DNA from: Lycocorax pyrrhopterus obiensis
Lineage: Eukaryota; Chordata; Aves; Passeriformes; Paradisaeidae
Length of the DNA: 64,000 bases
Assembly (NCBI GenBank): GCA_014706295.1
Contig: JACSVZ010000011.1
Span: forward strand, 3,102,663-3,166,662
Direction: 5' to 3'
Position numbers and translations under genes: made by a program. A model generated the notes under the pieces. The model was not told where the DNA came from. It was given only the letters and a program-made list of their open reading frames with translations, and searched no databases. Below, piece after piece: positions 1 to 12,061 of this stretch; the first letter of the stretch is position 1, and every line of letters starts with the position of its first letter.

Positions 1-218
1 AAAAATTAATACATCTGGTGCTGAAAATTTTTACCTGCACAGCATGGAGGAACACTGAGCTGCGTAAATTGCTACATCTAAGAATTTTAATAAGAAAAGT
101 CTCTCTGAATGGTACTCCTCACTTTAATATCATCAGGACCATGTTGATGACTCTCTTTTTTTTAGACTCTGCTGCTTTTAGCTATGATCCAAAGAATAGA
201 AATTTGTCAAATCTTTTT
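1..218. other. Unique AT-rich DNA, nothing recognised
   Basis: No repeat, exon or RNA gene is recognisable before the first CR1 fragment. An open frame running from here into the CR1 is a chance reading frame. Confidence 0.5.
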
Positions 219-507
219 CCAAGGGCCTGGAGTGCCAGGACAAGGGGGAATGGCTTCAAACTGACAGAAAGTAGGTTTAGATTAGAGATTGGGCAGGAAT
301 TGTTCCCTGGGAGGGTGGGCAGGCCCTGGCACAGGGTGCCCAGAGCAGCTGTGGCTGCCCCTGGATCCCTGGCAGTGCCCAAGGCCAGGTTGGACATTGG
401 GGCTGGGAGCAGCCTGGGACAGTGGAAGGTGTCCCTGCCATGGCAGGGGTGGCACTGGATGGGCCTTAGCGTCCCTCCCAACCCAAACCATTCTGTTATT
501 TTATAAC
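219..507 (+). mobile_element. CR1 LINE fragment, 3' end, sense
   Basis: This is a 5'-truncated CR1 (chicken repeat 1) non-LTR retrotransposon. It begins in the degraded ORF2/3'UTR junction, with the usual 'gggaatggcttcaaactg' stretch. It continues through the conserved 3'UTR ('gggcaggaattgttccctgg', then 'gacagtggaaggtgtccctg') and ends at 'aaccattctgttattttata', a decayed form of the CR1 tail. Long overlapping open frames on both strands come from the GC-rich UTR and are not genes. Confidence 0.93.
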
Positions 508-3078
508 TCAAGATGAAGGAGCTTAACCTTTTTTGGGGGGAGATCATTTTAATTTCAGGTCAAATTTAGAATAATACTTGAAAAATATAGAATGAAAGCT
601 TTCAACATACAAAATTACAGATCCGTACCAACTTTATGGCATGAATCTCATAGTCCTTTGCAGAATTACATTTTGAATCTTTTTGAGTCTGTTTAAAAAA
701 GGACCTTTTGGATAACCCACAGCTGCAGAAATGGCAAGAGCATTTGGAAATGTATATGTGACAGCCAAAAGAATAATCAACGAGGTTCAATTTGGCAAAT
801 ACTGGTCCTGTTATTAGAACAAAGAACTCCTGAAGTTAAAACAGCCTTGGATGTGTGTGGGGTGTTTATATCTACTGCACAAAGTGACTTGGAAGCTCAC
901 AGAACATTAAGATGAGCTCTCCAAGGAAATTTCCAGAAATAGAAGCAACCAATATTTATTCACTGAGCTACTTATTTTTCCAAGAAGCAAACTAATAGCT
1001 CAGTTTAGTAAAGGGGCCATGAAGAGTTGCTTGACAAGCTGTTGTCAAGAGAGATAATTCCTGACCTGGAGATGGGAGATGTGGGAGTCCAAAGTGCAGG
1101 GAATATTTCTCTGCCTGTTTTGAAGAGTTCTACCCCCCGGACAACCCTGTCTTTGACCTTCATCCATGGAGAAAATTACCTTCCCTCTGGGAAGAAGCAG
1201 AATCTACACTGGTGTGAACTGGGTGATAGAACATTATGTAACATTGTCACAGGGTGAGAATTTAGAGGTGTTGGGTTTGTTAATATAGAAAATAGATAAA
1301 AAGCAAAAACTCCAAAATGGAGGATTGTTGTTGTTCTCCAGACCTTCTTCTTCTTCTTCTACTACTCCACATTCTGCGGCAAAAGTGGATTGAGAGGATT
1401 GGGTGAAAAATTCCGCAGTTCCTTCTACGTGACAGGGAGATTTATTGAACATTGGTAGAAAAGTAAAAATATCTTTCATTTTGGGTTTTCATTGGGTGAT
1501 TTACCTTTAAAAGGCTGTGTAATCTTGATAATTCGCCTTTTCTCTCACATTCTCTGCTGTGGGTCATGTCAGTGGCCCGGCTTCTCTGATAAGCTTTAAC
1601 AAACAACCATCTGAAAGCAAGAGGCGTGGAAAAGTCCCGTTCGTCTTCTGGATTTTTAAAAAGGACTCTAAAAATCTCCCCCATCCGGGGAGGCAAAATT
1701 AAGGCACGGAAAAGTGTCAGGAGGAGTGCTCTCTGCAGGCATCAGAGGACACACAGCGTTGTCCATGGAAAAGCAGTGGTACACAGGTAAAATTACACCA
1801 CACAGAGTCCAGGTTAACTTGCTGCTTCTTCCCCTAGATGGCTCAAAGTTTCTCTATAAAGGCATTTTTCTCACAGGAAATCTGAAAACTGAAGCCTGCT
1901 CAGGAAGTTTCTTGCCTCCTGTGATTGCTTGGCTCTCATTGCAATTGAGATAACTACCTTTGCACACCTCCTGTCTTTTAATGATACTCTTAAAATCTCT
2001 CCCAACAATCATTTTGTGGCTTTGCTAATCACTGTTCCAGGGGCTGCATTTCACCTTAGAGGTGGCTGGATTTCTGTAATGCTGGAACCAGTCTTCCCTT
2101 GGTGCACTCACAAACCAAAAACCCCTCAAAATCGTCAAAACAAAAGAGACATAAAACTGGAGGCAGTTTTTCATCTCTATAAAATAAATGCTCAAAGTAT
2201 CTTCACTCTTGTCAATCTACAAAGCACAAGACCAGCATAATTACAACAATTTAATGTACAGCAGGCCTGGAATAAAGTCTGCTTCAGGAATCTCTTCCAA
2301 TTCATCTAATTGGGATTTGGAGTGGTTAATCCTATTTCTACCACCCTGGTACTCCTATCAGCTATGTTCTGTATTTTAGTTGCTTCCCAGGAATGCAAAG
2401 CATTCTTAGTAGCTGTTTTATAGAAGCTCTTGCTGCTCCACTGTCTCACAACAAAAACTATTTTTGACAAAACCCTGTTGTGTACAAGAAAAGCATTTAC
2501 CCCCAGATGATCAAACCCACGGGAAGACATGAGGTATTCTCTTCAGTATATTTGCCTTCCTCCGTTCCAGTCCTTCTGTGAGCTGTTATTTTTGATAATA
2601 TTCTCGTGTTCAGGCCACAGGAACTGGTACTTTGTCTCATTTCTGAAAACAGGTAGCAGAAGTTGAGTGAGGGCTTGAGGGAGCCTGAGCCATGCTGATG
2701 TGAGTGACCGTTTGACCTCTGATTTATGCTGTGAGTAACAGGAACATTAGTGCCCTTTCCAGGTAATCCCTTAGTCTTATTTTCATATTATACTTCCATA
2801 AATCTTTGCAATAGCTTTTCTAAAGAAGAATGACTACACAGCCTCAGCTGAGAAATTAATAGGAGGCCTGAAAACCATGGCCAGTGGAAACACCATCAAC
2901 CTACATATCAGCTCAGCAATGTTTTTACTGAAACTGTCTGCAGCTGGGTGATTGGAGTGCAATTTATTCTCACAAGCCATCATTTCAGGCAGCTTCAGAT
3001 GGCTTTTTATGGGCATTAGTGACATTGCCCTGTGTTAATTGCAGGTACTGTATTTACTTCTTTTATTTCTGTGCACTG
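508..3078. other. Unique non-coding DNA
   Basis: No interspersed repeat or exon is recognised. A short (CTT)n tract lies at 1344-1360. Open frames are at most about 100 codons, are not conserved-looking, and match chance expectation for AT-rich DNA. Confidence 0.5.
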
Positions 3079-3385
3079 GATCACACCCTGGGCAAGGCTG
3101 GGAGGGACCTCTGGAGAGTTTCAAATCCACCCTCCTGCCCAGACCAGGGTCAGACAGAGCAGGTTGGTATCTCCAAAGATGGAGAACCCAAAATCCCTTT
3201 GGACAACCTGTTCCAGGTTTGGCTGTCCTCACAGTGAAAAGGGGTTTTTTTAGGTTTTAATGGACTTTCCTGCATTTCAGATTGCTCAGATTACCTCCTG
3301 TCCTTTCACTCCATACCACTGAGAAGAGTTTGGCTCTATCTTCCTTCCTACCCCTGTCAGGTGTTTACACACTCCTGCAATGTTC
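3079..3385 (-). mobile_element. CR1 LINE fragment, antisense, diverged subfamily
   Basis: On the plus strand this reads as an antisense CR1: 'ggctgggagggacctctgga', then 'ggacaacctgttccagg', then 'cctcacagtgaaaagggg', then 'cactgagaagagtttggct'. These are successive landmarks of an older avian CR1 subfamily whose 3' part differs from the abundant copies in this window. The 3' tail is at the low-coordinate end and is decayed. The end near 3385 is approximate. Confidence 0.85.
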
Positions 3386-4026
3386 ACAATTGCTATCAGC
3401 AAGGGATGAACCGGAAGGGAAAAAAAAAACAAAACCACTGGAATTTCAGTTGCTTTAGCCTCTTCCTGCTCCGTTGATTTGTTCTACTTCTTATGGAACA
3501 ATTTTACATAACAGTACTGCCTGCAGACCTGAAGCAGGCTGGAGGCTCCTCTGGGCTGGAGGTGAATAACAATTCCTCCTCTTCTATTCCGTGGAACTGT
3601 AGCATAGACTGAATTAACCACTGGGAAGAGAGGCAGAGCTCCTCCCTTTAGGGGAATGAGGAGTTCCTATGTTCCTCTCACCAGGCTGACAGAATACCCA
3701 AACAAGAGGAGCCCCAATTTCCCCTCTGCACAAGGAAGACTTTGACAACAAAATAACACCTGCATCCATGAATTTTCAAATTTTCTGTCAGAATAATGTA
3801 TTTAAATTCAATTTATAATTGAGTTAAAATGGCAAAAAGGCAAAGAAAGATTTGGTACCAGAAAATGAGGAATAGAGAGGGAACTTCAGGTATTTTAGCA
3901 GCTTGCTCACTGTCCTCCACCCCCACAGCGGGATGAGGGAGAAAATAGGAAGAACTAGAGTGGGAAAACTTGTGGGCCAAATAAAGAACACTTATCAAGT
4001 ACTGCTGGGAGCAAACCAAACTCTCA
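3386..4026. other. Unique non-coding DNA
   Basis: Nothing recognisable apart from an A-rich run near 3420-3430. Confidence 0.5.
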
Positions 4027-4155
4027 CCCCAAAGCTTCTCCTCTCCAGGCTGAACAATCCCAGCTCTGGCAGCCTTTCCTGCCAGCAGAGCTGCTCCATC
4101 CCTCTGATCATGCTGCTGCCTCCTCTGGGCTCTCTGCAGCAGCTCCAGGTCTTAT
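4027..4155 (-). mobile_element. CR1 LINE internal fragment, antisense
   Basis: It reads 'aagcttctcctctccaggct', then 'gaacaatcccagctctgg', then 'ccatccctctgatcatgctg', ending in 'gcagcagctccag'. This is the same internal CR1 segment seen at 19.63-19.76 kb. The CR1 3'UTR that should lie on the low-coordinate side is missing, so the copy has lost its 3' end. Just beyond the right edge, 'cacaggaaggag' (about 4160-4171) is the reverse complement of the bases that normally follow. Confidence 0.9.
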
Positions 4156-7100
4156 GCAAGCACAGGAAGGAGCCTGGTGGACAAAAACAGGAATATTCAC
4201 CTCTTGTTACAAAGGCAGCCTGGCCAAGTTGTGTGATTTACAGAACCCTGAGCTACTTAACAAAATTATTTTCCTTTACTCTTCTGAGAAGCCTCTACTT
4301 ATTATAAGTTTGTTTTGCAGGAGTGCAGCAGCGCAGGGTCGTTAGGAGAAGCAGAGTAAGAGCAATAATGACCTCACAGCTGTATTGTACAGGCTGCAAA
4401 GAGAGAGTTTGTATCTGAAACCCTGAAAATTTCACATCATGAATTAAAGTTCTAGTGCAAGTCTGCATTTTAAAAGACTGAAAAAAAGCCCTGCTTTGGC
4501 ACATGACACTAAAACTTTGAATTTCAGCATTTCTTCAAAGGCATTCACACATACAACAGGAAATAATTCTCTGCATATTTAGTGAGCATTTATAGCAAGA
4601 GTCATCACTTCTGTTCTCTGTATCATCACAAGATTCATCACAATGAATTTTAGTCTAGACAGTTTTTTTCTCATGATTAAAAATGTTTATTCATAAAATA
4701 ATTTAGTTTCACATTTGGGAACTTTGTATAATTCATTTGCATTAAATAACAGTTTTAGTGGCTTGAAAAAGGAAACAGTTCTACTTATTTTCTGTATACA
4801 CGTCTCTTATAACAGCATTTGAATATTTAGGTTGCTATCATTTATAGCTGCTACCACCTTGGATTTCAGTGTAATTTATCAGGCTTTGTAAAAGTATCTC
4901 TACAATACCTTGATTAAACAAATATTCTATTGCTAAATTAATCAGAGCTTTTATATTTCCACAGAATATTTATTTGAATTAGGACTGGTTTTAACTAAGG
5001 TAACTTCATGACCAAGGACTGCAATAGGCATTTAATGAAACAACCAAATACTTGACTGCCTTTTCTCTGTGTTTAGATATCATTGCAGCTCCTGCTGACT
5101 AGATTAGAAGTGGTGTTAAGGAAGATTTAGATTAATGAAACAACATGTAAAGTAATGGGAGAATATATTAATAGAAAAACCACACAGTTATCACACAATC
5201 TGTTCTTGTACTTGGCCATTAACACAGATTTATTGTGCCCTTACACAGATGAGTGCAAGTGTGCTTGACTCTAAAGGCTTGGACCAAGGATTCTTGACAT
5301 CAACAGAAAACTCTAGTGACTTCAAAGAGCTTTGCAGCAGAGTTTGTATCATCTGTGAGACAAACCTCCCGTGCAAAAAGATATTCAGCATCAGATCTGC
5401 TAATTTAGACTCCAGCTATTACCCTTCGAACCAGGGTTTATGCGAAAAGCAGATCTGATAATTAGCTGAACTGGACACCTGACTCTTTCCAGGAGTGCCA
5501 ATGTTCAGAACAAGGCCTGAGCCCAGGAGGTCCAGACACAACCTTGTAACACTGGTGGCAGGTAGGGACACCAGGAGTGAAGTCCCAGCCTGCTCCCTTC
5601 AACAGGGGAAGAAACACACCCTGTTGAAGGAATAAACCTTCCCCAGCAGTAGGGTGCTTCTGATAAATTTAAGTATACACTGACAAAGGATAACTCCTGG
5701 TTTGCATCAGTCTACACCTTAATTCTTTGTGCTACTTTCCATCTAAGAAGGCTTCACACCCCAATTAAGGTTCTTTTTAAGACCAAAGACAATCCTTTTG
5801 TTAATCTGTAGCAACGGGACATGTTTATAGCCCTGTTTAAACCAGAGCACCACTCGGAGCTGTGATGTGTCCTCTGCTGTCTCAGTGATCCAGGGCCATA
5901 TGAAATGCTGCTGGCAAATCAATTCTGACAGGCAGTGCTGTGCAGCTATCCTGGCTGTCAGCCCCGGATTTCCCACAAGCTCTGGAGTACAGCCAGCACT
6001 GGGCACCCATTTTTACTGACCCAAAGCAAAGGATAGCCTTTTCTTACTCCTTCTAATACTCACATAGATCACAGAACTCTGAAATTCTGCTTTAGTCAAG
6101 TGCTTTTTTTAGGAAAAATTGCCCTGCACTCCATGTAGTTGCACTGCTTGGTGTGGCTGAGGAACTGGATTTGGACTATGAATAGAATATAGTCATCCTT
6201 GATATTTTCCCAGTTAATGAGCTGTATTAAAATAAACCTGCAGCTTCATCCATTAGCTCTCCTCTCTACAGAAGAAGGGAAATGCAATCAAAAGAGAAAA
6301 GGAAAAAAATTAGTTTTGGCTTCAGGGCATCTTTGTTTAGTTTAGCTATGGCATCATCTAGAATCAGGAAACTGTCAACATTCTAAGACAAATGATGGTG
6401 TTAGTAACCTTAAATGGTGAGTAACATCATAGACTTGGGTGTCAATCTTGCTTCATATTTTAATTCCAAAGGCCTTTTTTCAGCCATTGCAGATCACTCC
6501 GAGTGCCTTAGGTGAAGTGTTCTCAATGTGAAAGCGTTTACCTTTGGCCAGATGGAAATATTCACCCATCGCTGTCAGATTTCTCTCATCTTAAACACCA
6601 CTGGGGAAAGATGGAGAGAGAATGGTCTCCATTCAAACTCTCCTACCCACTTCCCTTTGGCTTTCCAAGCGAATTTTGAGGGAGACAATTGCTTAGATTA
6701 TTTTTTAGTAAATCATTACACACAAGTATTACAGTTCCCTTTTCCTCCTCCTCCCTACTGCTCCAAAAAATAGTGCTGGAAATTACTGTGTGTTTTATTT
6801 TTTCCAATGTACTCATTGTAAATCTTAAATTCATCGATCCCTTCTCCATGCAGTGGCAAATTGTGACATATTTCTCTGTTACTTTCAGTCTCTTTTAGCT
6901 ACAGATAAATATCCAAAGAGCTTGAAACGGATGGTCCTAAAAAATGAGATGGGGATCTTTCTACTAATGGCAGAGGGTTTTGCTCTCACAAAGGCATGAG
7001 ACACACAGATTTTGGCAAGAAGCTGCCATGTGCCCACGGGGTGACTTAAGGAAACGTCTCATTCCAGCCATGCAGGACCCGCTCCAAGGGTCCCGCTGGC

Positions 7101-7723
7101 AGCACCTGAGCTGGGACCAAGGTCCCTCCAAGGTTCCCCCACACTCATGCCCACACTCACACCAGGTTTCCTCACCAGCTCAGCCCCAGGATTCCCATGG
7201 CAGAGTCTCAGATGTCCTGATCCTCAAAATAATTTAATCTTGCTGCAACAACTAAACAACAAAACCACAGCCTGCGTTGGTGCCTCAGTGTTGGTCAGTG
7301 CTGGCTGGTCCTTAAATGTCTGTTCTGCTGCCACTTCGCCCCTCTGACAGCTGCTCCTGCCTTCCCCTCTCTTCCAGCAGAGCAGAGCATGGCACAATCC
7401 ACACGTGGCAGTGCCCAGACAAACACCTGGGGAGCCTGGCCCCAAACTGCTCCACACACATCTGTGCTTATCCAGAAAGGAGGACAAGACACACTTGTTA
7501 GCACAGAGCAGAATCAAGCAAATGATATCAAAAGCTGGTGTCCAGGACATAGTTGGCACAGGTTAGCCAGATTCATTCTGAGTTTGAAGTGAATTTTAAA
7601 TTAGAGTGAGTGTACACAGATGAAAATCTCAAAATCCTGCCTAGATCCAGTGAAACTACATAGGCCTTGTTTTTGGTATCTTCCTGCAGCATTTTCCAGA
7701 CTCACAGAGTAACATGAGTTGGA
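4156..7723. other. Unique AT-rich non-coding DNA
   Basis: No interspersed repeat is recognised. The stretch 4.5-5.25 kb is very AT-rich. It contains the inverted repeat at 5596-5630. The 7.0-7.5 kb part is more GC-rich but matches no repeat I know. Confidence 0.5.
5596..5630. repeat. Perfect 12-bp inverted repeat with 11-nt loop
   Basis: The left arm at 5596-5607 (ccttcaacaggg) and the right arm at 5619-5630 (ccctgttgaagg) are perfect reverse complements separated by 11 bases. The transcript of either strand could form a stable stem-loop. No known element or RNA family is recognised around it. Confidence 0.8.
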
Positions 7724-8154
7724 TATATGAATAACCTGGAAGGTCTCACCAGGATCATTGATCCAGCCCCTGTCCCTGCCCAGACACCCCAAAATCCCAC
7801 CCTGGGCATCCCTGGCAGCGCTGTCCAAACGCTCCTGGAGCTCTGGCAGCCTCGGGGCCGTGCCCATTCCCTGGGGAGCCCGGGCAGTGCCCAGCACCCT
7901 CTGGGGGAAGCAGAACCTTTCCCTGATCTCCACCCTAACCCTGCCCTGGCCCAGCTCCAGCCGCTCCCTGGGTGCTGTCCCTGTTCCAGAGCAGGGATCA
8001 GTGCCTGCCCCTCCTCTTCCTCTCACAAGGAAGCTGCAGCCTCTGCTGAGCTCTCCCCTCAGTCTGCCCTTCTCCAGCTGAACAGATCAAGTGCCCTCAG
8101 CCATTCCTCATCCAGCTTCCCCTCCAGACCCTTCCCCATCCTCATCCCCCTCTA
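7724..8154 (-). mobile_element. CR1 LINE fragment, antisense, about 430 bp
   Basis: It begins at the low-coordinate end with the decayed 3' end ('aggtctcaccaggatcattg'). It then runs antisense through 'ctggcagcgctgtccaaacg' and 'ggaagctgcagcctctgctg' to 'cagcttcccctccagaccct', the standard order of an antisense CR1 reaching into the ORF2 C-terminus. It belongs to a subfamily different from the 11.8 kb or 30 kb copies. The coding remnant is broken. Confidence 0.88.
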
Positions 8155-10310
8155 AGCCAGTCGAAGACGTGGCAGTAGCTGATGGCTTCCTTGCCAGCTG
8201 CCCTCTGCAGTTGGATTGTTTAGGCATAGGCCTAAACTGAGGAGTGTCCACAGCAGCCTGGTGAGATCTGGTAAATTGGCACGGGATTGCTGCTGCAGGA
8301 GAGGCAGTGCTGGCAGGGAAGAGCAGGTTAGCAGGCTGCCAAAACCACTGACGGTGAGAGGATCACATTGACAGCACACTTCCTCCTCTTCCTCACCAGA
8401 GCTCAAACACAAAGCTCAGGCAGCCAACAGAAGCAAAATATTCCTTTAGCCGAGGTCTGGCTCCTTCAAGCTTTTAGGAAGCTCCAAGTCTGCTTGCACG
8501 GAGTTGCTTCAGAGCCCAGGAGCTCTCAGGTGTGCAGGAGAAATGAATCAGGATTTCAGGAAACAGCTCTGCAGTGGACAGTGGGAAGGGCTGGCAAATG
8601 CTTTTACAAAGGCAGTTCATATTGATGCTACAGTTTCTCTTTGACATATTAATCCACACACCAGCAACTGAGAAATGAGACCTCAATTCCAGCTTGGATC
8701 ATCTGGCCTGGGCTTCCACATGGATAAGAAGTGCTGTGATAGTTCTCTATAGCAGCTTAATTTCAAAATCGCTGAAGCCTGAAAGCCTCAAATGAGTTTT
8801 CCCTTTCTGAAACAGAAAATAAAACTTCAAGATCCAACTGTTGAAAAGCTTCCCTAAATCTCCAGGGAATGACAGTGCAGTTTTATAGAGCAACAACAGC
8901 CATCATAGCCATCATTCTTAATTAGAATAAAGCCTTAGCCATAGAAGATCCAATATGGTTTATGTACAACCTTTCTTACTGCTAATCTTAAAAAAAAAAT
9001 TATATTTAAAAATTACTCTATTCCATATAGAGTACTAAATGTCCTAAAGCACACAGCACGTTGATAGTAAATATTGAATTTGAGGGGTGGAGGGCAAAAA
9101 TTTGAAGTAACCCTCCTCCTGAACATTTCAAAGACAAGCCATAAGTAGAAATTGGAAGGTGCCAATACTATCCAACAGCAAAAAAAGTGATTGGCAAGGT
9201 CAGACTGTTTCTTGAAGCAGCATTTAAACACTGGCTTTACTGAAACTTGAGAAAGTTGCTAAGACAAGGCACAGCAGAGTATTAAGAAATTTAAAAAGCC
9301 TTAAGTAGAAGAAGGCTTTCTTCACAGGGAGCATGAAAACAAAATTGATTCTGCAATTGACCCGAGATATTTGAATTGACAGAATTAAACCTAGTGTGTC
9401 CTCAGGAAAATTATGTAGGATAGTTTTCCAATATTAGTGTGTTGTCCAATTATCCTTCTAAAAATGCATAAATCACCATTTTACCCAAAGGCTTTCCAAA
9501 AATATTGTTACCAGCAACACTCCCACACGGTGCTGGCTGAGGTCAAAGCCCCATTTATTTTAATTGCTCAACTATCCTAGTTCCAACTGGTTGTTTAGGA
9601 AAGAGGATAATAAAAAAAGAGTAAGTAGCTGAAAATTTCTCTCTCAACAATTTACACTGAGGGGGTTTCCTCAGCCAGGCGTGGTTTTATTTTCACAGCT
9701 CTTGATGGATTTCCTCTTCACAATTCAGAGTCACCTTGAAATCCAAATAAATTATTAGCTGCTGTGCATTCTGCAGCAAGGGATTTCAGTGCTTAACAAG
9801 GTAAATGTTAAATTTTGAGATATTTTAAATTAATATATAATAGTACTGATGAGGAAAGTTCAGCTCTGTCCTCTCAGTCTGTCTGCATTCAGTCTGTACT
9901 TGAAAAAAGAAAATTAATCCCCTTTTTTAAAAAAAAATATAAGGCTACTCAACTGTGCATGTGTTTAAAAATCTGTTACTGCTGTGCAAGCATTTGTAGG
10001 TTTAAGAGTAGGCAAAAGACAACATTTTTGACTGTAGCAAAGTGTAACACCTGAACAAGGTGAAATGAATGATTTTCTGGCTGATTTATGCTTTGGCCTT
10101 TGGTTTTGAGAAATTCCTCTGTTATGCCCTGACTTGCCTGAAGATGGTACTGGCATCACACAGAGCTTCCTGCCAGCTCCAAGGCACCACAGCACAACTC
10201 AAACACCTCCCCTTGCCAGCCTCAGTGCAGAGCTGAAACCATCCCAGGCAGCTGTTCTGAATATTTTAATCCTGCTTCTTCTCTAATTTACAGTAATTTA
10301 AATATAAAAG

Positions 10311-10362
10311 AATAGGTTCTTCATGGTGCATTATTGTGCAAATAGCATTTAATGAACCTATT
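10311..10362. promoter_or_regulatory. Candidate regulatory motif cluster within a 9-bp inverted repeat
   Basis: The arms aataggttc (10311-10319) and gaacctatt (10354-10362) are perfect reverse complements. The 34-base spacer holds 'attattgtgcaaatag', which resembles a C/EBP-type half-palindrome overlapping a near-octamer. The inverted repeat is seen directly; regulatory activity is only inferred. Confidence 0.25.
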
Positions 10363-11581
10363 TTCCTGCAGCTCTAACTTAGCTTTCCAGAGTGAGCATT
10401 GCTACAGGTGAGAAAATAATGGAAGTTTCACTTCTGTATCCAAACCTTTAAAAACGGAGAGTGGCTTGGTTGACTTTTAGCAGAACTTGAGGATGGAAAA
10501 GGAGAGAGAAAATGGGGAGGGGAAAACCATCCCTGTCTTGGGGCAACCTTCAATGCATCATTTACCACAAAATAAACTGTTTAATGCAAAAACACTGCAC
10601 AAAAACACTGAAAAATGCTGTTTTGAGGAAGAAATTAAGAAATACTTAAATTGAAAGGGTTTTTTTTTCATAACAGTATTTCACTTTGAAACAGATGATG
10701 AAACACTAACCACTTGCTTATTTCTGAAGAGATTTACTAAATTTTTATAAAAGAACTAAATCCTTCTTATTTAGGAGCAGGAAAACTGAGAGAAGTGATG
10801 AAGATCACTGGAGATATAAATGTTATATATATGTATGATGCAAGTTATACATAAGATATGGATGAAAAACATAACTTAGAGTCAGCTGAAGTCACTGAGC
10901 TTAAATGGCTTTGAATTTACATTTTTCAGCTTTCATCTTTTCAGTCCTTATATAAATTTGATAATTTTAACCTTTGTGTCTTTTTATGTAATTGATTGAT
11001 GTGCCAACAGAATACGAGCTTGTTTTAAGGCAGAAGAAATCCACAAAAAAAAAAAATCCTGAATGTCCTAATCTTCCAATAATGAAAATGTAAAGGATTT
11101 TTGTTTAAGCTAAAAAAAAAAAGAAAAAGATTTGTATGTGCCAGACAGCATCCTGGAGTCTAATGGGAAATCTCTTTTTAATGCTGCTGGGGACAAATGA
11201 TACAAGGCCTCAAGTGCAGACTGTGTTCACCTTGTGCTGAACACTGAGAGTGTGAGGGAATATTCTAATGCCTACTCAAACAGGTGGACAGACTTGTCTG
11301 GATCAAGATGCTTTTTGTGCTGTAAAATGCCCCATTTTTGGGTACCAAAGATGATCTTGTTCATACACACGTGATGCTGAATAGAGAAAACCAAACAAAC
11401 CAACAATCCAACGTATCAGGGGATGGGGCAGAAAACAAAAAAAAAAAATTATCCACATTTTACAAGTTTCTACTCTGGTGGCAATGAAATTTCATCTTGG
11501 AAAGAACAACTGTATTATAACAGAGAGCAGACTCAACAAATCTAATCCAAAACACCTAGAGAAGAAAAAAAAACCAAAACA

Positions 11582-11610
11582 CAAAAAACAAAAACAAAAA
11601 CAAAAACAAA
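11582..11610. repeat. (CAAAAA)n low-complexity tract
   Basis: C residues recur every six bases from 11589 to 11607 in an A background, after a first C at 11582. This is a simple repeat with no known role. Confidence 0.85.
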
Positions 11611-11777
11611 CCCTGAACATGCATTACTATCTTCACTGACTTCAGGGACTTCACTGCACACTGAATAACCCATTTACATATAGTAGGCAATTTTTTCTAA
11701 TAAAAAGCCAAAAATACACCATAAATTTTCACAGAGATTCATAGATGTATTATAAAGACTTAGGAAAATTTCCTTGC

Positions 11778-12061
11778 AATGACAGGACACAGGGAATGGC
11801 TTCCCAGTGCCAGAGGGCAGGGCTGGATGGGATCTTGGGCAGGAATTGTTCCCTGGGAGGGTGGGCAGGCCCTGGCACAGGGTGCCCAGAGCAGCTGTGG
11901 CTGCCCCTGGATCCCTGGCAGTGCCCAAGGCCAGGTTGGACATTGGGGCTTGGAGCAGCCTGGGACAGTGGAAGGTGTCCCTGCCCATGGCAGGGGTGGC
12001 ACTGGATGGGCTTTAAGGTCCCTCCCAGCACAAACCATTCTGGGATTCCTTGGTTCTATGA
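11778..12061 (+). mobile_element. CR1 LINE fragment, 3' end, sense
   Basis: A well-preserved CR1 3' segment. It starts at 'gacaggacacagggaatggc' and passes 'gggcaggaattgttccctgg' and 'gacagtggaaggtgtccctg'. It ends at 'gggattccttggttctatga', a near-intact CR1 tail. It is nearly identical to parts of the copies at 19.3, 30.6 and 54.2 kb, so probably of the same subfamily. It is 5'-truncated, as usual for target-primed reverse transcription. Confidence 0.95.

Larger units (their letters stand above)
8155..11777. other. Unique AT-rich non-coding DNA
   Basis: There is no recognisable exon or interspersed repeat. It has several A-rich runs (around 8991, 11043 and 11430), a short TA-rich tract near 10825, and the inverted repeat at 10311-10362. 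Confidence 0.5.
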
